Source: Chrysopilus asiliformis (lineage: Eukaryota; Arthropoda; Insecta; Diptera; Rhagionidae). Taken from it: DNA of 64,000 nt. The translations under genes were made by a program, and so were the position numbers. This document shows positions 34,573 to 52,010 of the stretch, piece after piece. The notes below the pieces were generated by a model. The model was not told where the DNA came from. It did no database searches and saw only the letters and a list, made by a program, of their open reading frames with translations. The first letter of the stretch is position 1. Every line of letters starts with the position of its first letter. The stretch is from NCBI GenBank assembly GCA_964034945.1, contig OZ035960.1:72617445-72681444 (forward strand), written 5' to 3'.

Positions 34573-37500
34573 CAGACTGACAGACTGACAGACTGACAGA
34601 CTGACAGACTGACAGACTGACAGACTGACAGACTGACAGACTGACAGACTGACAGACTGACAGACTGACAGACTGACAGACTGACAGACTGACAGACTGA
34701 CAGACTGACAGACTGACAGACTGACAGACTGACAGACTGACAGACTGACAGACTGACAGACTGACAGACTGACAGACTGACAGACTGACAGACTGACAGA
34801 CTGACAGACTGACAGACTGACAGACTGACAGACTGACAGACTGACAGACTGACAGACTGACAGACTGACAGACTGACAGACTGACAGACTGACAGACTGA
34901 CAGACTGACAGACTGACAGACTGACAGACTGACAGACTGACAGACTGACAGACTGACAGACTGACAGACTGACAGACTGACAGACTGACAGACTGACAGA
35001 CTGACAGACTGACAGACTGACAGACTGACAGACTGACAGACTGACAGACTGACAGACTGACAGACTGACAGACTGACAGACTGACAGACTGACAGACTGA
35101 CAGACTGACAGACTGACAGACTGACAGACTGACAGACTGACAGACTGACAGACTGACAGACTGACAGACTGACAGACTGACAGACTGACAGACTGACAGA
35201 CTGACAGACTGACAGACTGACAGACTGACAGACTGACAGACTGACAGACTGACAGACTGACAGACTGACAGACTGACAGACTGACAGACTGACAGACTGA
35301 CAGACTGACAGACTGACAGACTGACAGACTGACAGACTGACAGACTGACAGACTGACAGACTGACAGACTGACAGACTGACAGACTGACAGACTGACAGA
35401 CTGACAGACTGACAGACTGACAGACTGACAGACTGACAGACTGACAGACTGACAGACTGACAGACTGACAGACTGACAGACTGACAGACTGACAGACTGA
35501 CAGACTGACAGACTGACAGACTGACAGACTGACAGACTGACAGACTGACAGACTGACAGACTGACAGACTGACAGACTGACAGACTGACAGACTGACAGA
35601 CTGACAGACTGACAGACTGACAGACTGACAGACTGACAGACTGACAGACTGACAGACTGACAGACTGACAGACTGACAGACTGACAGACTGACAGACTGA
35701 CAGACTGACAGACTGACAGACTGACAGACTGACAGACTGACAGACTGACAGACTGACAGACTGACAGACTGACAGACTGACAGACTGACAGACTGACAGA
35801 CTGACAGACTGACAGACTGACAGACTGACAGACTGACAGACTGACAGACTGACAGACTGACAGACTGACAGACTGACAGACTGACAGACTGACAGACTGA
35901 CAGACTGACAGACTGACAGACTGACAGACTGACAGACTGACAGACTGACAGACTGACAGACTGACAGACTGACAGACTGACAGACTGACAGACTGACAGA
36001 CTGACAGACTGACAGACTGACAGACTGACAGACTGACAGACTGACAGACTGACAGACTGACAGACTGACAGACTGACAGACTGACAGACTGACAGACTGA
36101 CAGACTGACAGACTGACAGACTGACAGACTGACAGACTGACAGACTGACAGACTGACAGACTGACAGACTGACAGACTGACAGACTGACAGACTGACAGA
36201 CTGACAGACTGACAGACTGACAGACTGACAGACTGACAGACTGACAGACTGACAGACTGACAGACTGACAGACTGACAGACTGACAGACTGACAGACTGA
36301 CAGACTGACAGACTGACAGACTGACAGACTGACAGACTGACAGACTGACAGACTGACAGACTGACAGACTGACAGACTGACAGACTGACAGACTGACAGA
36401 CTGACAGACTGACAGACTGACAGACTGACAGACTGACAGACTGACAGACTGACAGACTGACAGACTGACAGACTGACAGACTGACAGACTGACAGACTGA
36501 CAGACTGACAGACTGACAGACTGACAGACTGACAGACTGACAGACTGACAGACTGACAGACTGACAGACTGACAGACTGACAGACTGACAGACTGACAGA
36601 CTGACAGACTGACAGACTGACAGACTGACAGACTGACAGACTGACAGACTGACAGACTGACAGACTGACAGACTGACAGACTGACAGACTGACAGACTGA
36701 CAGACTGACAGACTGACAGACTGACAGACTGACAGACTGACAGACTGACAGACTGACAGACTGACAGACTGACAGACTGACAGACTGACAGACTGACAGA
36801 CTGACAGACTGACAGACTGACAGACTGACAGACTGACAGACTGACAGACTGACAGACTGACAGACTGACAGACTGACAGACTGACAGACTGACAGACTGA
36901 CAGACTGACAGACTGACAGACTGACAGACTGACAGACTGACAGACTGACAGACTGACAGACTGACAGACTGACAGACTGACAGACTGACAGACTGACAGA
37001 CTGACAGACTGACAGACTGACAGACTGACAGACTGACAGACTGACAGACTGACAGACTGACAGACTGACAGACTGACAGACTGACAGACTGACAGACTGA
37101 CAGACTGACAGACTGACAGACTGACAGACTGACAGACTGACAGACTGACAGACTGACAGACTGACAGACTGACAGACTGACAGACTGACAGACTGACAGA
37201 CTGACAGACTGACAGACTGACAGACTGACAGACTGACAGACTGACAGACTGACAGACTGACAGACTGACAGACTGACAGACTGACAGACTGACAGACTGA
37301 CAGACTGACAGACTGACAGACTGACAGACTGACAGACTGACAGACTGACAGACTGACAGACTGACAGACTGACAGACTGACAGACTGACAGACTGACAGA
37401 CTGACAGACTGACAGACTGACAGACTGACAGACTGACAGACTGACAGACTGACAGACTGACAGACTGACAGACTGACAGACTGACAGACTGACAGACTGA

Positions 37501-40500
37501 CAGACTGACAGACTGACAGACTGACAGACTGACAGACTGACAGACTGACAGACTGACAGACTGACAGACTGACAGACTGACAGACTGACAGACTGACAGA
37601 CTGACAGACTGACAGACTGACAGACTGACAGACTGACAGACTGACAGACTGACAGACTGACAGACTGACAGACTGACAGACTGACAGACTGACAGACTGA
37701 CAGACTGACAGACTGACAGACTGACAGACTGACAGACTGACAGACTGACAGACTGACAGACTGACAGACTGACAGACTGACAGACTGACAGACTGACAGA
37801 CTGACAGACTGACAGACTGACAGACTGACAGACTGACAGACTGACAGACTGACAGACTGACAGACTGACAGACTGACAGACTGACAGACTGACAGACTGA
37901 CAGACTGACAGACTGACAGACTGACAGACTGACAGACTGACAGACTGACAGACTGACAGACTGACAGACTGACAGACTGACAGACTGACAGACTGACAGA
38001 CTGACAGACTGACAGACTGACAGACTGACAGACTGACAGACTGACAGACTGACAGACTGACAGACTGACAGTGACAGACTGACAGACTGACAGACTGACA
38101 GACTGACAGACTGACAGACTGACAGACTGACAGACTGACAGACTGACAGACTGACAGACTGACAGACTGACAGACTGACAGACTGACAGACTGACAGACT
38201 GACAGACTGACAGACTGACAGACTGACAGACTGACAGACTGACAGACTGACAGACTGACAGACTGACAGACTGACAGACTGACAGACTGACAGACTGACA
38301 GACTGACAGACTGACAGACTGACAGACTGACAGACTGACAGACTGACAGACTGACAGACTGACAGACTGACAGACTGACAGACTGACAGACTGACAGACT
38401 GACAGACTGACAGACTGACAGACTGACAGACTGACAGACTGACAGACTGACAGACTGACAGACTGACAGACTGACAGACTGACAGACTGACAGACTGACA
38501 GACTGACAGACTGACAGACTGACAGACTGACAGACTGACAGACTGACAGACTGACAGACTGACAGACTGACAGACTGACAGACTGACAGACTGACAGACT
38601 GACAGACTGACAGACTGACAGACTGACAGACTGACAGACTGACAGACTGACAGACTGACAGACTGACAGACTGACAGACTGACAGACTGACAGACTGACA
38701 GACTGACAGACTGACAGACTGACAGACTGACAGACTGACAGACTGACAGACTGACAGACTGACAGACTGACAGACTGACAGACTGACAGACTGACAGACT
38801 GACAGACTGACAGACTGACAGACTGACAGACTGACAGACTGACAGACTGACAGACTGACAGACTGACAGACTGACAGACTGACAGACTGACAGACTGACA
38901 GACTGACAGACTGACAGACTGACAGACTGACAGACTGACAGACTGACAGACTGACAGACTGACAGACTGACAGACTGACAGACTGACAGACTGACAGACT
39001 GACAGACTGACAGACTGACAGACTGACAGACTGACAGACTGACAGACTGACAGACTGACAGACTGACAGACTGACAGACTGACAGACTGACAGACTGACA
39101 GACTGACAGACTGACAGACTGACAGACTGACAGACTGACAGACTGACAGACTGACAGACTGACAGACTGACAGACTGACAGACTGACAGACTGACAGACT
39201 GACAGACTGACAGACTGACAGACTGACAGACTGACAGACTGACAGACTGACAGACTGACAGACTGACAGACTGACAGACTGACAGACTGACAGACTGACA
39301 GACTGACAGACTGACAGACTGACAGACTGACAGACTGACAGACTGACAGACTGACAGACTGACAGACTGACAGACTGACAGACTGACAGACTGACAGACT
39401 GACAGACTGACAGACTGACAGACTGACAGACTGACAGACTGACAGACTGACAGACTGACAGACTGACAGACTGACAGACTGACAGACTGACAGACTGACA
39501 GACTGACAGACTGACAGACTGACAGACTGACAGACTGACAGACTGACAGACTGACAGACTGACAGACTGACAGACTGACAGACTGACAGACTGACAGACT
39601 GACAGACTGACAGACTGACAGACTGACAGACTGACAGACTGACAGACTGACAGACTGACAGACTGACAGACTGACAGACTGACAGACTGACAGACTGACA
39701 GACTGACAGACTGACAGACTGACAGACTGACAGACTGACAGACTGACAGACTGACAGACTGACAGACTGACAGACTGACAGACTGACAGACTGACAGACT
39801 GACAGACTGACAGACTGACAGACTGACAGACTGACAGACTGACAGACTGACAGACTGACAGACTGACAGACTGACAGACTGACAGACTGACAGACTGACA
39901 GACTGACAGACTGACAGACTGACAGACTGACAGACTGACAGACTGACAGACTGACAGACTGACAGACTGACAGACTGACAGACTGACAGACTGACAGACT
40001 GACAGACTGACAGACTGACAGACTGACAGACTGACAGACTGACAGACTGACAGACTGACAGACTGACAGACTGACAGACTGACAGACTGACAGACTGACA
40101 GACTGACAGACTGACAGACTGACAGACTGACAGACTGACAGACTGACAGACTGACAGACTGACAGACTGACAGACTGACAGACTGACAGACTGACAGACT
40201 GACAGACTGACAGACTGACAGACTGACAGACTGACAGACTGACAGACTGACAGACTGACAGACTGACAGACTGACAGACTGACAGACTGACAGACTGACA
40301 GACTGACAGACTGACAGACTGACAGACTGACAGACTGACAGACTGACAGACTGACAGACTGACAGACTGACAGACTGACAGACTGACAGACTGACAGACT
40401 GACAGACTGACAGACTGACAGACTGACAGACTGACAGACTGACAGACTGACAGACTGACAGACTGACAGACTGACAGACTGACAGACTGACAGACTGACA

Positions 40501-43500
40501 GACTGACAGACTGACAGACTGACAGACTGACAGACTGACAGACTGACAGACTGACAGACTGACAGACTGACAGACTGACAGACTGACAGACTGACAGACT
40601 GACAGACTGACAGACTGACAGACTGACAGACTGACAGACTGACAGACTGACAGACTGACAGACTGACAGACTGACAGACTGACAGACTGACAGACTGACA
40701 GACTGACAGACTGACAGACTGACAGACTGACAGACTGACAGACTGACAGACTGACAGACTGACAGACTGACAGACTGACAGACTGACAGACTGACAGACT
40801 GACAGACTGACAGACTGACAGACTGACAGACTGACAGACTGACAGACTGACAGACTGACAGACTGACAGACTGACAGACTGACAGACTGACAGACTGACA
40901 GACTGACAGACTGACAGACTGACAGACTGACAGACTGACAGACTGACAGACTGACAGACTGACAGACTGACAGACTGACAGACTGACAGACTGACAGACT
41001 GACAGACTGACAGACTGACAGACTGACAGACTGACAGACTGACAGACTGACAGACTGACAGACTGACAGACTGACAGACTGACAGACTGACAGACTGACA
41101 GACTGACAGACTGACAGACTGACAGACTGACAGACTGACAGACTGACAGACTGACAGACTGACAGACTGACAGACTGACAGACTGACAGACTGACAGACT
41201 GACAGACTGACAGACTGACAGACTGACAGACTGACAGACTGACAGACTGACAGACTGACAGACTGACAGACTGACAGACTGACAGACTGACAGACTGACA
41301 GACTGACAGACTGACAGACTGACAGACTGACAGACTGACAGACTGACAGACTGACAGACTGACAGACTGACAGACTGACAGACTGACAGACTGACAGACT
41401 GACAGACTGACAGACTGACAGACTGACAGACTGACAGACTGACAGACTGACAGACTGACAGACTGACAGACTGACAGACTGACAGACTGACAGACTGACA
41501 GACTGACAGACTGACAGACTGACAGACTGACAGACTGACAGACTGACAGACTGACAGACTGACAGACTGACAGACTGACAGACTGACAGACTGACAGACT
41601 GACAGACTGACAGACTGACAGACTGACAGACTGACAGACTGACAGACTGACAGACTGACAGACTGACAGACTGACAGACTGACAGACTGACAGACTGACA
41701 GACTGACAGACTGACAGACTGACAGACTGACAGACTGACAGACTGACAGACTGACAGACTGACAGACTGACAGACTGACAGACTGACAGACTGACAGACT
41801 GACAGACTGACAGACTGACAGACTGACAGACTGACAGACTGACAGACTGACAGACTGACAGACTGACAGACTGACAGACTGACAGACTGACAGACTGACA
41901 GACTGACAGACTGACAGACTGACAGACTGACAGACTGACAGACTGACAGACTGACAGACTGACAGACTGACAGACTGACAGACTGACAGACTGACAGACT
42001 GACAGACTGACAGACTGACAGACTGACAGACTGACAGACTGACAGACTGACAGACTGACAGACTGACAGACTGACAGACTGACAGACTGACAGACTGACA
42101 GACTGACAGACTGACAGACTGACAGACTGACAGACTGACAGACTGACAGACTGACAGACTGACAGACTGACAGACTGACAGACTGACAGACTGACAGACT
42201 GACAGACTGACAGACTGACAGACTGACAGACTGACAGACTGACAGACTGACAGACTGACAGACTGACAGACTGACAGACTGACAGACTGACAGACTGACA
42301 GACTGACAGACTGACAGACTGACAGACTGACAGACTGACAGACTGACAGACTGACAGACTGACAGACTGACAGACTGACAGACTGACAGACTGACAGACT
42401 GACAGACTGACAGACTGACAGACTGACAGACTGACAGACTGACAGACTGACAGACTGACAGACTGACAGACTGACAGACTGACAGACTGACAGACTGACA
42501 GACTGACAGACTGACAGACTGACAGACTGACAGACTGACAGACTGACAGACTGACAGACTGACAGACTGACAGACTGACAGACTGACAGACTGACAGACT
42601 GACAGACTGACAGACTGACAGACTGACAGACTGACAGACTGACAGACTGACAGACTGACAGACTGACAGACTGACAGACTGACAGACTGACAGACTGACA
42701 GACTGACAGACTGACAGACTGACAGACTGACAGACTGACAGACTGACAGACTGACAGACTGACAGACTGACAGACTGACAGACTGACAGACTGACAGACT
42801 GACAGACTGACAGACTGACAGACTGACAGACTGACAGACTGACAGACTGACAGACTGACAGACTGACAGACTGACAGACTGACAGACTGACAGACTGACA
42901 GACTGACAGACTGACAGACTGACAGACTGACAGACTGACAGACTGACAGACTGACAGACTGACAGACTGACAGACTGACAGACTGACAGACTGACAGACT
43001 GACAGACTGACAGACTGACAGACTGACAGACTGACAGACTGACAGACTGACAGACTGACAGACTGACAGACTGACAGACTGACAGACTGACAGACTGACA
43101 GACTGACAGACTGACAGACTGACAGACTGACAGACTGACAGACTGACAGACTGACAGACTGACAGACTGACAGACTGACAGACTGACAGACTGACAGACT
43201 GACAGACTGACAGACTGACAGACTGACAGACTGACAGACTGACAGACTGACAGACTGACAGACTGACAGACTGACAGACTGACAGACTGACAGACTGACA
43301 GACTGACAGACTGACAGACTGACAGACTGACAGACTGACAGACTGACAGACTGACAGACTGACAGACTGACAGACTGACAGACTGACAGACTGACAGACT
43401 GACAGACTGACAGACTGACAGACTGACAGACTGACAGACTGACAGACTGACAGACTGACAGACTGACAGACTGACAGACTGACAGACTGACAGACTGACA

Positions 43501-46500
43501 GACTGACAGACTGACAGACTGACAGACTGACAGACTGACAGACTGACAGACTGACAGACTGACAGACTGACAGACTGACAGACTGACAGACTGACAGACT
43601 GACAGACTGACAGACTGACAGACTGACAGACTGACAGACTGACAGACTGACAGACTGACAGACTGACAGACTGACAGACTGACAGACTGACAGACTGACA
43701 GACTGACAGACTGACAGACTGACAGACTGACAGACTGACAGACTGACAGACTGACAGACTGACAGACTGACAGACTGACAGACTGACAGACTGACAGACT
43801 GACAGACTGACAGACTGACAGACTGACAGACTGACAGACTGACAGACTGACAGACTGACAGACTGACAGACTGACAGACTGACAGACTGACAGACTGACA
43901 GACTGACAGACTGACAGACTGACAGACTGACAGACTGACAGACTGACAGACTGACAGACTGACAGACTGACAGACTGACAGACTGACAGACTGACAGACT
44001 GACAGACTGACAGACTGACAGACTGACAGACTGACAGACTGACAGACTGACAGACTGACAGACTGACAGACTGACAGACTGACAGACTGACAGACTGACA
44101 GACTGACAGACTGACAGACTGACAGACTGACAGACTGACAGACTGACAGACTGACAGACTGACAGACTGACAGACTGACAGACTGACAGACTGACAGACT
44201 GACAGACTGACAGACTGACAGACTGACAGACTGACAGACTGACAGACTGACAGACTGACAGACTGACAGACTGACAGACTGACAGACTGACAGACTGACA
44301 GACTGACAGACTGACAGACTGACAGACTGACAGACTGACAGACTGACAGACTGACAGACTGACAGACTGACAGACTGACAGACTGACAGACTGACAGACT
44401 GACAGACTGACAGACTGACAGACTGACAGACTGACAGACTGACAGACTGACAGACTGACAGACTGACAGACTGACAGACTGACAGACTGACAGACTGACA
44501 GACTGACAGACTGACAGACTGACAGACTGACAGACTGACAGACTGACAGACTGACAGACTGACAGACTGACAGACTGACAGACTGACAGACTGACAGACT
44601 GACAGACTGACAGACTGACAGACTGACAGACTGACAGACTGACAGACTGACAGACTGACAGACTGACAGACTGACAGACTGACAGACTGACAGACTGACA
44701 GACTGACAGACTGACAGACTGACAGACTGACAGACTGACAGACTGACAGACTGACAGACTGACAGACTGACAGACTGACAGACTGACAGACTGACAGACT
44801 GACAGACTGACAGACTGACAGACTGACAGACTGACAGACTGACAGACTGACAGACTGACAGACTGACAGACTGACAGACTGACAGACTGACAGACTGACA
44901 GACTGACAGACTGACAGACTGACAGACTGACAGACTGACAGACTGACAGACTGACAGACTGACAGACTGACAGACTGACAGACTGACAGACTGACAGACT
45001 GACAGACTGACAGACTGACAGACTGACAGACTGACAGACTGACAGACTGACAGACTGACAGACTGACAGACTGACAGACTGACAGACTGACAGACTGACA
45101 GACTGACAGACTGACAGACTGACAGACTGACAGACTGACAGACTGACAGACTGACAGACTGACAGACTGACAGACTGACAGACTGACAGACTGACAGACT
45201 GACAGACTGACAGACTGACAGACTGACAGACTGACAGACTGACAGACTGACAGACTGACAGACTGACAGACTGACAGACTGACAGACTGACAGACTGACA
45301 GACTGACAGACTGACAGACTGACAGACTGACAGACTGACAGACTGACAGACTGACAGACTGACAGACTGACAGACTGACAGACTGACAGACTGACAGACT
45401 GACAGACTGACAGACTGACAGACTGACAGACTGACAGACTGACAGACTGACAGACTGACAGACTGACAGACTGACAGACTGACAGACTGACAGACTGACA
45501 GACTGACAGACTGACAGACTGACAGACTGACAGACTGACAGACTGACAGACTGACAGACTGACAGACTGACAGACTGACAGACTGACAGACTGACAGACT
45601 GACAGACTGACAGACTGACAGACTGACAGACTGACAGACTGACAGACTGACAGACTGACAGACTGACAGACTGACAGACTGACAGACTGACAGACTGACA
45701 GACTGACAGACTGACAGACTGACAGACTGACAGACTGACAGACTGACAGACTGACAGACTGACAGACTGACAGACTGACAGACTGACAGACTGACAGACT
45801 GACAGACTGACAGACTGACAGACTGACAGACTGACAGACTGACAGACTGACAGACTGACAGACTGACAGACTGACAGACTGACAGACTGACAGACTGACA
45901 GACTGACAGACTGACAGACTGACAGACTGACAGACTGACAGACTGACAGACTGACAGACTGACAGACTGACAGACTGACAGACTGACAGACTGACAGACT
46001 GACAGACTGACAGACTGACAGACTGACAGACTGACAGACTGACAGACTGACAGACTGACAGACTGACAGACTGACAGACTGACAGACTGACAGACTGACA
46101 GACTGACAGACTGACAGACTGACAGACTGACAGACTGACAGACTGACAGACTGACAGACTGACAGACTGACAGACTGACAGACTGACAGACTGACAGACT
46201 GACAGACTGACAGACTGACAGACTGACAGACTGACAGACTGACAGACTGACAGACTGACAGACTGACAGACTGACAGACTGACAGACTGACAGACTGACA
46301 GACTGACAGACTGACAGACTGACAGACTGACAGACTGACAGACTGACAGACTGACAGACTGACAGACTGACAGACTGACAGACTGACAGACTGACAGACT
46401 GACAGACTGACAGACTGACAGACTGACAGACTGACAGACTGACAGACTGACAGACTGACAGACTGACAGACTGACAGACTGACAGACTGACAGACTGACA

Positions 46501-49500
46501 GACTGACAGACTGACAGACTGACAGACTGACAGACTGACAGACTGACAGACTGACAGACTGACAGACTGACAGACTGACAGACTGACAGACTGACAGACT
46601 GACAGACTGACAGACTGACAGACTGACAGACTGACAGACTGACAGACTGACAGACTGACAGACTGACAGACTGACAGACTGACAGACTGACAGACTGACA
46701 GACTGACAGACTGACAGACTGACAGACTGACAGACTGACAGACTGACAGACTGACAGACTGACAGACTGACAGACTGACAGACTGACAGACTGACAGACT
46801 GACAGACTGACAGACTGACAGACTGACAGACTGACAGACTGACAGACTGACAGACTGACAGACTGACAGACTGACAGACTGACAGACTGACAGACTGACA
46901 GACTGACAGACTGACAGACTGACAGACTGACAGACTGACAGACTGACAGACTGACAGACTGACAGACTGACAGACTGACAGACTGACAGACTGACAGACT
47001 GACAGACTGACAGACTGACAGACTGACAGACTGACAGACTGACAGACTGACAGACTGACAGACTGACAGACTGACAGACTGACAGACTGACAGACTGACA
47101 GACTGACAGACTGACAGACTGACAGACTGACAGACTGACAGACTGACAGACTGACAGACTGACAGACTGACAGACTGACAGACTGACAGACTGACAGACT
47201 GACAGACTGACAGACTGACAGACTGACAGACTGACAGACTGACAGACTGACAGACTGACAGACTGACAGACTGACAGACTGACAGACTGACAGACTGACA
47301 GACTGACAGACTGACAGACTGACAGACTGACAGACTGACAGACTGACAGACTGACAGACTGACAGACTGACAGACTGACAGACTGACAGACTGACAGACT
47401 GACAGACTGACAGACTGACAGACTGACAGACTGACAGACTGACAGACTGACAGACTGACAGACTGACAGACTGACAGACTGACAGACTGACAGACTGACA
47501 GACTGACAGACTGACAGACTGACAGACTGACAGACTGACAGACTGACAGACTGACAGACTGACAGACTGACAGACTGACAGACTGACAGACTGACAGACT
47601 GACAGACTGACAGACTGACAGACTGACAGACTGACAGACTGACAGACTGACAGACTGACAGACTGACAGACTGACAGACTGACAGACTGACAGACTGACA
47701 GACTGACAGACTGACAGACTGACAGACTGACAGACTGACAGACTGACAGACTGACAGACTGACAGACTGACAGACTGACAGACTGACAGACTGACAGACT
47801 GACAGACTGACAGACTGACAGACTGACAGACTGACAGACTGACAGACTGACAGACTGACAGACTGACAGACTGACAGACTGACAGACTGACAGACTGACA
47901 GACTGACAGACTGACAGACTGACAGACTGACAGACTGACAGACTGACAGACTGACAGACTGACAGACTGACAGACTGACAGACTGACAGACTGACAGACT
48001 GACAGACTGACAGACTGACAGACTGACAGACTGACAGACTGACAGACTGACAGACTGACAGACTGACAGACTGACAGACTGACAGACTGACAGACTGACA
48101 GACTGACAGACTGACAGACTGACAGACTGACAGACTGACAGACTGACAGACTGACAGACTGACAGACTGACAGACTGACAGACTGACAGACTGACAGACT
48201 GACAGACTGACAGACTGACAGACTGACAGACTGACAGACTGACAGACTGACAGACTGACAGACTGACAGACTGACAGACTGACAGACTGACAGACTGACA
48301 GACTGACAGACTGACAGACTGACAGACTGACAGACTGACAGACTGACAGACTGACAGACTGACAGACTGACAGACTGACAGACTGACAGACTGACAGACT
48401 GACAGACTGACAGACTGACAGACTGACAGACTGACAGACTGACAGACTGACAGACTGACAGACTGACAGACTGACAGACTGACAGACTGACAGACTGACA
48501 GACTGACAGACTGACAGACTGACAGACTGACAGACTGACAGACTGACAGACTGACAGACTGACAGACTGACAGACTGACAGACTGACAGACTGACAGACT
48601 GACAGACTGACAGACTGACAGACTGACAGACTGACAGACTGACAGACTGACAGACTGACAGACTGACAGACTGACAGACTGACAGACTGACAGACTGACA
48701 GACTGACAGACTGACAGACTGACAGACTGACAGACTGACAGACTGACAGACTGACAGACTGACAGACTGACAGACTGACAGACTGACAGACTGACAGACT
48801 GACAGACTGACAGACTGACAGACTGACAGACTGACAGACTGACAGACTGACAGACTGACAGACTGACAGACTGACAGACTGACAGACTGACAGACTGACA
48901 GACTGACAGACTGACAGACTGACAGACTGACAGACTGACAGACTGACAGACTGACAGACTGACAGACTGACAGACTGACAGACTGACAGACTGACAGACT
49001 GACAGACTGACAGACTGACAGACTGACAGACTGACAGACTGACAGACTGACAGACTGACAGACTGACAGACTGACAGACTGACAGACTGACAGACTGACA
49101 GACTGACAGACTGACAGACTGACAGACTGACAGACTGACAGACTGACAGACTGACAGACTGACAGACTGACAGACTGACAGACTGACAGACTGACAGACT
49201 GACAGACTGACAGACTGACAGACTGACAGACTGACAGACTGACAGACTGACAGACTGACAGACTGACAGACTGACAGACTGACAGACTGACAGACTGACA
49301 GACTGACAGACTGACAGACTGACAGACTGACAGACTGACAGACTGACAGACTGACAGACTGACAGACTGACAGACTGACAGACTGACAGACTGACAGACT
49401 GACAGACTGACAGACTGACAGACTGACAGACTGACAGACTGACAGACTGACAGACTGACAGACTGACAGACTGACAGACTGACAGACTGACAGACTGACA

Positions 49501-51952
49501 GACTGACAGACTGACAGACTGACAGACTGACAGACTGACAGACTGACAGACTGACAGACTGACAGACTGACAGACTGACAGACTGACAGACTGACAGACT
49601 GACAGACTGACAGACTGACAGACTGACAGACTGACAGACTGACAGACTGACAGACTGACAGACTGACAGACTGACAGACTGACAGACTGACAGACTGACA
49701 GACTGACAGACTGACAGACTGACAGACTGACAGACTGACAGACTGACAGACTGACAGACTGACAGACTGACAGACTGACAGACTGACAGACTGACAGACT
49801 GACAGACTGACAGACTGACAGACTGACAGACTGACAGACTGACAGACTGACAGACTGACAGACTGACAGACTGACAGACTGACAGACTGACAGACTGACA
49901 GACTGACAGACTGACAGACTGACAGACTGACAGACTGACAGACTGACAGACTGACAGACTGACAGACTGACAGACTGACAGACTGACAGACTGACAGACT
50001 GACAGACTGACAGACTGACAGACTGACAGACTGACAGACTGACAGACTGACAGACTGACAGACTGACAGACTGACAGACTGACAGACTGACAGACTGACA
50101 GACTGACAGACTGACAGACTGACAGACTGACAGACTGACAGACTGACAGACTGACAGACTGACAGACTGACAGACTGACAGACTGACAGACTGACAGACT
50201 GACAGACTGACAGACTGACAGACTGACAGACTGACAGACTGACAGACTGACAGACTGACAGACTGACAGACTGACAGACTGACAGACTGACAGACTGACA
50301 GACTGACAGACTGACAGACTGACAGACTGACAGACTGACAGACTGACAGACTGACAGACTGACAGACTGACAGACTGACAGACTGACAGACTGACAGACT
50401 GACAGACTGACAGACTGACAGACTGACAGACTGACAGACTGACAGACTGACAGACTGACAGACTGACAGACTGACAGACTGACAGACTGACAGACTGACA
50501 GACTGACAGACTGACAGACTGACAGACTGACAGACTGACAGACTGACAGACTGACAGACTGACAGACTGACAGACTGACAGACTGACAGACTGACAGACT
50601 GACAGACTGACAGACTGACAGACTGACAGACTGACAGACTGACAGACTGACAGACTGACAGACTGACAGACTGACAGACTGACAGACTGACAGACTGACA
50701 GACTGACAGACTGACAGACTGACAGACTGACAGACTGACAGACTGACAGACTGACAGACTGACAGACTGACAGACTGACAGACTGACAGACTGACAGACT
50801 GACAGACTGACAGACTGACAGACTGACAGACTGACAGACTGACAGACTGACAGACTGACAGACTGACAGACTGACAGACTGACAGACTGACAGACTGACA
50901 GACTGACAGACTGACAGACTGACAGACTGACAGACTGACAGACTGACAGACTGACAGACTGACAGACTGACAGACTGACAGACTGACAGACTGACAGACT
51001 GACAGACTGACAGACTGACAGACTGACAGACTGACAGACTGACAGACTGACAGACTGACAGACTGACAGACTGACAGACTGACAGACTGACAGACTGACA
51101 GACTGACAGACTGACAGACTGACAGACTGACAGACTGACAGACTGACAGACTGACAGACTGACAGACTGACAGACTGACAGACTGACAGACTGACAGACT
51201 GACAGACTGACAGACTGACAGACTGACAGACTGACAGACTGACAGACTGACAGACTGACAGACTGACAGACTGACAGACTGACAGACTGACAGACTGACA
51301 GACTGACAGACTGACAGACTGACAGACTGACAGACTGACAGACTGACAGACTGACAGACTGACAGACTGACAGACTGACAGACTGACAGACTGACAGACT
51401 GACAGACTGACAGACTGACAGACTGACAGACTGACAGACTGACAGACTGACAGACTGACAGACTGACAGACTGACAGACTGACAGACTGACAGACTGACA
51501 GACTGACAGACTGACAGACTGACAGACTGACAGACTGACAGACTGACAGACTGACAGACTGACAGACTGACAGACTGACAGACTGACAGACTGACAGACT
51601 GACAGACTGACAGACTGACAGACTGACAGACTGACAGACTGACAGACTGACAGACTGACAGACTGACAGACTGACAGACTGACAGACTGACAGACTGACA
51701 GACTGACAGACTGACAGACTGACAGACTGACAGACTGACAGACTGACAGACTGACAGACTGACAGACTGACAGACTGACAGACTGACAGACTGACAGACT
51801 GACAGACTGACAGACTGACAGACTGACAGACTGACAGACTGACAGACTGACAGACTGACAGACTGACAGACTGACAGACTGACAGACTGACAGACTGACA
51901 GACTGACAGACTGACAGACTGACAGACTGACTGACAGACAGACTGACAGACA
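34573..51952. repeat. Satellite array 3, CAGACTGA, about 17.4 kb
   Basis: Nearly uninterrupted. I see one 2-bp loss near 38071, and half-unit irregularities (ctgactgacagacagac) only at the extreme right edge (about 51928-51952). The minus strand has no stops, producing artefactual frames of more than 5800 codons. Confidence 0.99.
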
Positions 51953-52010
51953 GAAAGACATTTTTTAAATATGACTCCAATCGACTCAGGAGTGATCGGG
52001 AAATGTTTTT
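51953..52010 (-). repeat. Array edge resembling the mini-me/DINE (GTCY)n core
   Basis: Read on the minus strand, the edge is gatcactcctgagtcgatt, then a degenerate cat...atgtc, then tttctgtctgtcagtctgtc running into the satellite. This parallels the dipteran mini-me/DINE core as I remember it (gatca...gagtcgat..agccatgtccgtctgtcc), which ends in a (GTCY)n microsatellite. Order and spacing fit, although the middle is diverged. The memory-based match has not been confirmed by alignment. Confidence 0.5.
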
